A stretch of 26,426 bases of DNA from Actinoplanes liguriensis. GTDB lineage: Bacteria > Actinomycetota > Actinomycetes > Mycobacteriales > Micromonosporaceae. The stretch lies in contig KL571195.1 of assembly GCA_000715855.1 (NCBI GenBank), positions 127,279 through 153,704 on the forward strand, in the 5' to 3' direction. Below are positions 22,563 through 26,426 of the stretch, in pieces (positions within the stretch are counted from its first letter, which is position 1; each line of letters begins with the position of its first letter). A program made the position numbers and the translations under genes. The notes under the pieces are model-generated. The model was not told the DNA's origin. It ran no database searches and worked only from the letters and a program-made list of their open reading frames with translations.

Positions 22563-23756
22563 TCAAGCCGCCGCCAGGGCCTCGGTCGGTGCCAGGCGGG
22601 CCGCGCGGATCGCCGGGTAGAGGCCGGCGACCGCGCCGATCACCACGGTCGCCGCGAGACCGCCGAGGATCACCCAGTTCGGTACGACGGTCGGCCAGTC
22701 CCGGGAGATCGCGTAGACCCCGGTCACCACGAATCCGCCGAGCACCCCACCGGCCCCGCCGAGCGCCGAGAGCAGCAGCGACTCGGAGACGAACTGGGTG
22801 CGGATGTTGCCGCGGGTGGCGCCGAGCGAGCGCCGCAACCCGATCTCGGATCGTCGTTCGAGCACCGAGATGACCATCGTGTTGGCCACGCCGATGCCGC
22901 CGACCAGCAGCGCGACCGCGCCGAGGCCGAGGAGCAGGGCGTTGTACGTCTTGTTCGCCGCCCGTTTCGGGGCGAGCGCGTCGGACGGCTTGGAGACGTT
23001 CACCTCGTCCGGGCTCTCCGGGTTGGCGGTGGCGGCGAGGACCGATCGCACGTTCTCGACCTGTGATTCCACCGAGCGGGTGTAGATGGTGGTGGCGTGC
23101 CCGTCGAAGCTGAGGTACGACGTCGCCGCGTCCCATCCGATCAGCACCGAGTTGTCGAGCTCGGGGGCGAGCGGCACGCTGTTGAGCACGCCGACCACCC
23201 GGTACCAGCGGCCGCCGATGTAGACGGAGGGCACGTCGCCGAGCCGCCGGGCGGCTGCCGAGCCGAGGACGACCGCCGGGTATCTGGCCAGGGCCGCGTT
23301 GAGCCAGGTGCCGTGGGCGACGGTCGCGCCGACCGTGGTGAGCAGGTCGAGCTGGGCGGCTTGGAGGGACAGTCCGCCGGTTTCGCCTTTCGGGATCCGG
23401 TCGGAGCGGTAGATCGGGGTGTCGGCGACCGTGCCGATCGCGGTGGCCGCGGTGACCGGCGCGATCCGTTTGATCATCGAGAGCGCGGTGTCGGGCAGGA
23501 AGGCTTCCTCGCCGAACATGGTGTTGCCCGGCGCGACGGTCAGCATGTTGGTGCCGAGCTCGGCCAGCGCGCGGTCGAGGGAGGCCTGGCTGGAGGTGCC
23601 GATGCCGACGACGGAGACCATCGCGGCGATGCCGATCGCGATGCCCAGCGCGGAGAGCACCGCGCGCAGCGGCCGGGCGCGCAGGCCCGAGCCGCCGAGC
23701 CGGAACAGGTCGGAGGAGCTGAGCCGGGCGGGCCGCAGGGAACGGGTCCGGGGCAT
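22563..23756 (-). CDS. MacB/FtsX-type ABC transporter permease
   Basis: 397 residues with the MacB_PCD plus FtsX layout. There is one N-terminal membrane span (about 30-55, RAVLSALGIAIGIAAMVSVVGIG), a large extracytoplasmic domain (about 60-270), and three C-terminal spans (LLLGLGAVALLVGGIGVANTMVISVLERRSEIGLRRSLGATR; LLLSALGGAGGVLGGFVV; WVILGGLAATVVIGAVAGLYPA). The ERRSEIGLRRSLGA coupling helix is diagnostic. It should export a peptide, lipid or drug using energy from the upstream ATPase. ATG 23756 lies one base after the ATPase stop. Confidence 0.95.
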   Translation of the reverse strand: MPRTRSLRPARLSSSDLFRLGGSGLRARPLRAVLSALGIAIGIAAMVSVVGIGTSSQASLDRALAELGTNMLTVAPGNTMFGEEAFLPDTALSMIKRIAPVTAATAIGTVADTPIYRSDRIPKGETGGLSLQAAQLDLLTTVGATVAHGTWLNAALARYPAVVLGSAAARRLGDVPSVYIGGRWYRVVGVLNSVPLAPELDNSVLIGWDAATSYLSFDGHATTIYTRSVESQVENVRSVLAATANPESPDEVNVSKPSDALAPKRAANKTYNALLLGLGAVALLVGGIGVANTMVISVLERRSEIGLRRSLGATRGNIRTQFVSESLLLSALGGAGGVLGGFVVTGVYAISRDWPTVVPNWVILGGLAATVVIGAVAGLYPAIRAARLAPTEALAAA

Positions 23757-23757
23757 G

Positions 23758-24465
23758 TCAGACCACCTGCCCGTCGCGCATCGGCACCTGGCGTGGCAGC
23801 GAGTCCGCGATCTCGTGATCGTGGGTGATCACGAGCACCGTGGTGCCGGCCGCGTTCAGTTCCCGCAGGAGGTCGACGACTCCCGCGCCGGCGACCGAGT
23901 CGAGGTTGCCGGTGGGCTCGTCGGCGAGCAGCACGGCCGGGTCGCCGGCGACGGCGCGGGCGACGGCGACGCGTTGCCGTTCCCCGCCGGAGAGCTGGTG
24001 CGGGCGGTGTCCGAGGCGGTCTCCGAGCCCGACGCGGATCAGCGCTGCCGTCGCGAGCTTTTCACGATCTTTCCTGGGTACGCCGGAGTAGAGCAGCCCG
24101 TCCGCGACGTTCGCGACCGCCGAGCGGCCGGGCGCCAGGTGGAACTGCTGGAACACGAACCCGATGGAGCGGGCCCGCAGCGCCGAGAGCTGCCGGTCGG
24201 AGAGTGCCGCCACGTCGTGGCCGTCGATGCGGATGGTGCCGGAGGTCGGGCGGTCCAGTGTGCCGATCATGTGCAGCATGGTGGATTTGCCGGAGCCGGA
24301 CGGCCCGACGATTGCGATCAGCTCACCGGCCCGCACGGTCAGGTCGACGTCCCGCAGCGCGGTGACCCCGCCGGGGTAGGTCTTGGTCACCCGGTTCAGT
24401 TCGATGACCGGGCCGGTGGCGGGCGCGGCTTCGACCGGCTCGCTCAGCTCGATGACCGAGCTCAT
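23758..24465 (-). CDS. ABC transporter ATP-binding protein (LolD/MacB type)
   Basis: 235 residues. It has Walker [11 protein letters not shown]-loop FVFQQFHL, signature [14 protein letters not shown], Walker [14 protein letters not shown] and an H-loop His in [11 protein letters not shown]. It powers the adjacent MacB-like permease. ATG 24465 overlaps the adaptor's stop (ATGA), so translation is coupled. A 25-residue N-terminal extension rich in Glu and Ala precedes the domain. Confidence 0.97.
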   Translation of the reverse strand: MSSVIELSEPVEAAPATGPVIELNRVTKTYPGGVTALRDVDLTVRAGELIAIVGPSGSGKSTMLHMIGTLDRPTSGTIRIDGHDVAALSDRQLSALRARSIGFVFQQFHLAPGRSAVANVADGLLYSGVPRKDREKLATAALIRVGLGDRLGHRPHQLSGGERQRVAVARAVAGDPAVLLADEPTGNLDSVAGAGVVDLLRELNAAGTTVLVITHDHEIADSLPRQVPMRDGQVV

Positions 24466-25520
24466 GCCGGGACACCCACCTTCGTACCCTCGGCAATGCC
24501 CCCGCCGGAGACCTCGACGCGCCCGTCGGCGAACAGGCCGGTCTCGACCGCCACGATCTTGGTGGTGGTCCCGTCGACGACCTGCAGGCCGTAGCCGCCT
24601 TCGCTGAGCGCGAGCAGCGCGTTGACCGGAACGGTCAGCACGTTGTCCCGCTGGGAGGCGACGAACAGGACGGTGACCGCGGCCTCGTCCAGCCCGGCCG
24701 GGGCCTTGGCGAACGTGATCGTCACGTTGATCTTCGTCTCGTCCTCGCCGTTCGGGTCGTCGGATTGTTCGACGGTGGTCTCGACGTCGGAGATCCGTGC
24801 CTTGACGTCCGTGCCGTCGGGGAGGGTGACGTCGACCTTGGCGCCTTTCTTGGCGAGCCGCTGGTCGTCGACGTCGAGCTGGACCGTGGCGACCCGGCCG
24901 ATGCCGCTGGTCTGCATCATCTCGGCGCCCGGCTGGGCGGCGGCGCCCGTCTCGACGGTGCGGGAGTCGACCCGGATCGCGCCGGGTTGGAAGACGACCC
25001 GGCCCAGGTCGACCGTGCCGGTCTCGTCGAGGCCGAGGTCGTCCTGCCATTCCTCGACGGCGTCGGCGGTGGCCGAGGTGTAGGTGCTGTCGACCGTGAA
25101 GCCCCGGTAGCCCAGCGCCCACAGGTTCTTCTCCAGCTGCTTGACGTCGGTGCCCTTGTCGCCGGAGCTCAGCGCGCGGTAGGCGGGCAACGTGCCGTAC
25201 ATCAGGATCACCGGGTCGCTGTCCACCTTGTACAGCGGCTTGCCGCGTTTGATCGTCGCGCCGGTCGCCGGCATCCAGGTGACCGTGCCGCTGAGCCGGG
25301 TGGTGAGCGCGCCCGTGTCGCCGTATCCGAGCGATCCGTCGTGGCTCTCCTTGTCGACCAGCGTCGTCCTGGTCACGTCGGCGGTCGCGGCCGGCAGGTT
25401 ACCGGTCCCGGCCTGTGCCGGTTCCTCGGCCTTCGGCAGACCCACGATCAGCACGTACGCGGTCACGCCGCCGGCCACCAGCGCCCCGGCCACCGCCGCG
25501 GTCGTCCACTTCCGGCTCAT
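24462..25520 (-). CDS. Efflux membrane-fusion/adaptor protein with peptidoglycan-binding domain
   Basis: 352 residues with an N-terminal membrane anchor (about 6-28). A lipoyl/beta-barrel part ([42 protein letters not shown]) is followed by a PG_binding_1-like insert (about 118-165, [23 protein letters not shown] to [11 protein letters not shown]). The C-terminal beta domains end in a membrane-proximal region ([23 protein letters not shown]). This adaptor-plus-peptidoglycan-binding architecture is typical of Gram-positive MacAB-like systems, bridging permease and cell wall. ATG 25520 overlaps the lipoprotein gene's stop. Confidence 0.92.
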   Translation of the reverse strand: MSRKWTTAAVAGALVAGGVTAYVLIVGLPKAEEPAQAGTGNLPAATADVTRTTLVDKESHDGSLGYGDTGALTTRLSGTVTWMPATGATIKRGKPLYKVDSDPVILMYGTLPAYRALSSGDKGTDVKQLEKNLWALGYRGFTVDSTYTSATADAVEEWQDDLGLDETGTVDLGRVVFQPGAIRVDSRTVETGAAAQPGAEMMQTSGIGRVATVQLDVDDQRLAKKGAKVDVTLPDGTDVKARISDVETTVEQSDDPNGEDETKINVTITFAKAPAGLDEAAVTVLFVASQRDNVLTVPVNALLALSEGGYGLQVVDGTTTKIVAVETGLFADGRVEVSGGGIAEGTKVGVPA

Positions 25521-26083
25521 GAGTCCGCTCCGTCATTTTCACTGTTGAGGCCGCCCTCTTTGCGGCCGCCCTTGGGCGCGTACTGCTGGCATTTCTTCTC
25601 GGCGGCCTGGAACGTCGCCGACTCCGGGTCGATGCCGGACTTCGAGTCGATCGCGATCTCGCCCTTGGGGCCCGGGTCGGGGAAGTTCGGCACCCCGTTC
25701 TCCCGCATGCACTTGGCCATCTGCCGGACCTTCTCGAGGTCCGCGGCACTGGGCGCCGGGCCGTTCTCCCCGTTCGGCGCGTACTTGCGACAGGCCTGCT
25801 GCGCCTTGTCGAAGTCTTCCTTCTTGACGTTCTTCGGGACCTTGATCGACATTTTTCCGTTGGCCGGGTCCGGGAACCACGTCATGCCGTTCTCCCGCAT
25901 GCACTGGGAGAACTTCAGCGGGGCGTCCGGGTCTTCGCTGGTGCTCGTGGACGCGGACGGGTTCGCCGACGCGGGGCCGCTCTGCGCGCTGGCCACCGTC
26001 GGGTCGCCCGCGGCCGCCTCGCCGCAGCCGGTCATCGTCGCGGCGAGCATCACGCCGAGCGCCAGGACAGCTCTGGTCCTCAT
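25517..26083 (-). CDS. Secreted lipoprotein with two CMRENG repeats
   Basis: 188 residues from ATG 26083 behind GAAGGAG. The signal peptide ends in a lipobox (ATMTGC, Cys20), then a Ser/Thr/Ala-rich linker. Two homologous units of about 50 residues follow: FSQCMRENGMTWFPDP to QQACRKYAPNG, and MAKCMRENGVPNFPDP to EKKCQQYAPKG. Each has two Cys that could form a disulfide. Similar lipoproteins occur beside MacAB-like operons in actinomycetes; a role in substrate capture or sensing is inference. First gene of the efflux operon, divergent from the response regulator. Confidence 0.9.
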   Translation of the reverse strand: MRTRAVLALGVMLAATMTGCGEAAAGDPTVASAQSGPASANPSASTSTSEDPDAPLKFSQCMRENGMTWFPDPANGKMSIKVPKNVKKEDFDKAQQACRKYAPNGENGPAPSAADLEKVRQMAKCMRENGVPNFPDPGPKGEIAIDSKSGIDPESATFQAAEKKCQQYAPKGGRKEGGLNSENDGADS

Positions 26084-26168
26084 CGTCGTCTCCTTCGCCG
26101 GCAGCCGTACGGCCGCCACGCACCGAAGTAGAGCGAGGCGCGGGTTTCCCCGGCGTCAAGCAAAACGG

Positions 26169-26187
26169 TGACACCGAGTTGACACCG
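26169..26187 (+). promoter_or_regulatory. Tandem TGACACCG direct repeat, candidate OmpR-type binding site
   Basis: TGACACCG at 26169-26176 and 26180-26187, 11 bp apart in the same orientation, in the 124-bp space between the divergent lipoprotein and response-regulator genes. Head-to-tail repeats at about 11 bp are the usual target of OmpR/PhoB-family dimers. Confidence 0.6.
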
Positions 26188-26207
26188 GACCTTGCCACTA
26201 TGAAGCC

Positions 26208-26426
26208 ATGCGGATCCTGGTGGTCGAGGACGAACCGTTGCTGGCCGACGCGGTGGCGCAGGGCCTGCGACACGAGGCGCACGCGGTCGACGTCGTCTAC
26301 GACGGCGGTTCGGCGCTGGAACGCATCGATGTGAACGACTACGACGTGGTGGTGCTCGACCGGGACGTGCCGGTGGTGCACGGCGACAAGGTCTGCCAGG
26401 TGCTCGCCGAGCGCAACGCCGCCATC
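26208..26426 (+). CDS. OmpR-family response regulator, N-terminal 73 residues
   Basis: ATG 26208; cut by the window end. The receiver domain shows the acidic pocket (VVEDEP, E7-D8-E9) and the phospho-acceptor Asp51 in YDVVVLDRDVP. The opening MRILVVEDEPLLADAVAQGLR is typical of OmpR/PhoB-type regulators, whose DNA-binding domain would follow outside the window. It probably controls the divergent efflux operon and itself through the TGACACCG repeats; a sensor kinase gene is expected next. Confidence 0.93.
   Translation, partial: MRILVVEDEPLLADAVAQGLRHEAHAVDVVYDGGSALERIDVNDYDVVVLDRDVPVVHGDKVCQVLAERNAAI

Overview
The window looks like chromosomal DNA of a high-GC actinomycete, most likely Micromonosporaceae (Actinoplanes-like). 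This rests on very GC-rich codon use, many GTG starts, several apparently leaderless promoters, and single-copy genes (ychF, ssb, cobD) that read as actinobacterial. It is a draft assembly. Four remnants of the 19-bp Tn5/Nextera mosaic end (1-15, 2083-2107, 4581-4599, 17853-17869) remain, and the three internal ones each sit inside a gene whose coding sense resumes on the other side.

Layout. 1-2000: host genes (truncated membrane-anchored protein, MarR regulator, GNAT acetyltransferase, PAP2-like membrane protein). 2019-3651: M15-like peptidase of phage-lysin type and a VapBC-like toxin-antitoxin pair. 3691-12755: a ~9.1-kb integrated element bounded by 15-bp direct repeats that match the last codons of ychF. 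12737-19601: host genes (ychF, a hydrolase with a palindromic operator, a truncated ada/alkA, cobD, a hypothetical gene, ssb, a second hydrolase, tRNA-Arg). 19602-22560: a lower-GC island beside tRNA-Arg with a decayed tyrosine recombinase and a four-gene cassette with WXG/EspC-like features. 22563-26426: an ABC efflux operon (lipoprotein, adaptor, ATPase, permease) divergent from an OmpR-type response regulator cut by the window edge.

The most interesting system is the 9.1-kb element. It encodes an integrase, two Xre-type regulators each facing a small winged-helix gene across a repeat-rich divergent region, a D5/P4-type helicase, an HK97-type major capsid protein and several small proteins. 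No terminase, portal, protease or tail gene is visible. That is the gene content expected of a phage satellite carrying its own capsid protein, not a complete prophage. A GCGGAC hexamer recurs next to both att repeats and in a dense cluster inside the 3' end of the helicase gene, consistent with integrase arm sites and a replication origin. The integrase gene is frameshifted and seems to lack about 30 codons, so the copy is either immobile or mis-assembled there.
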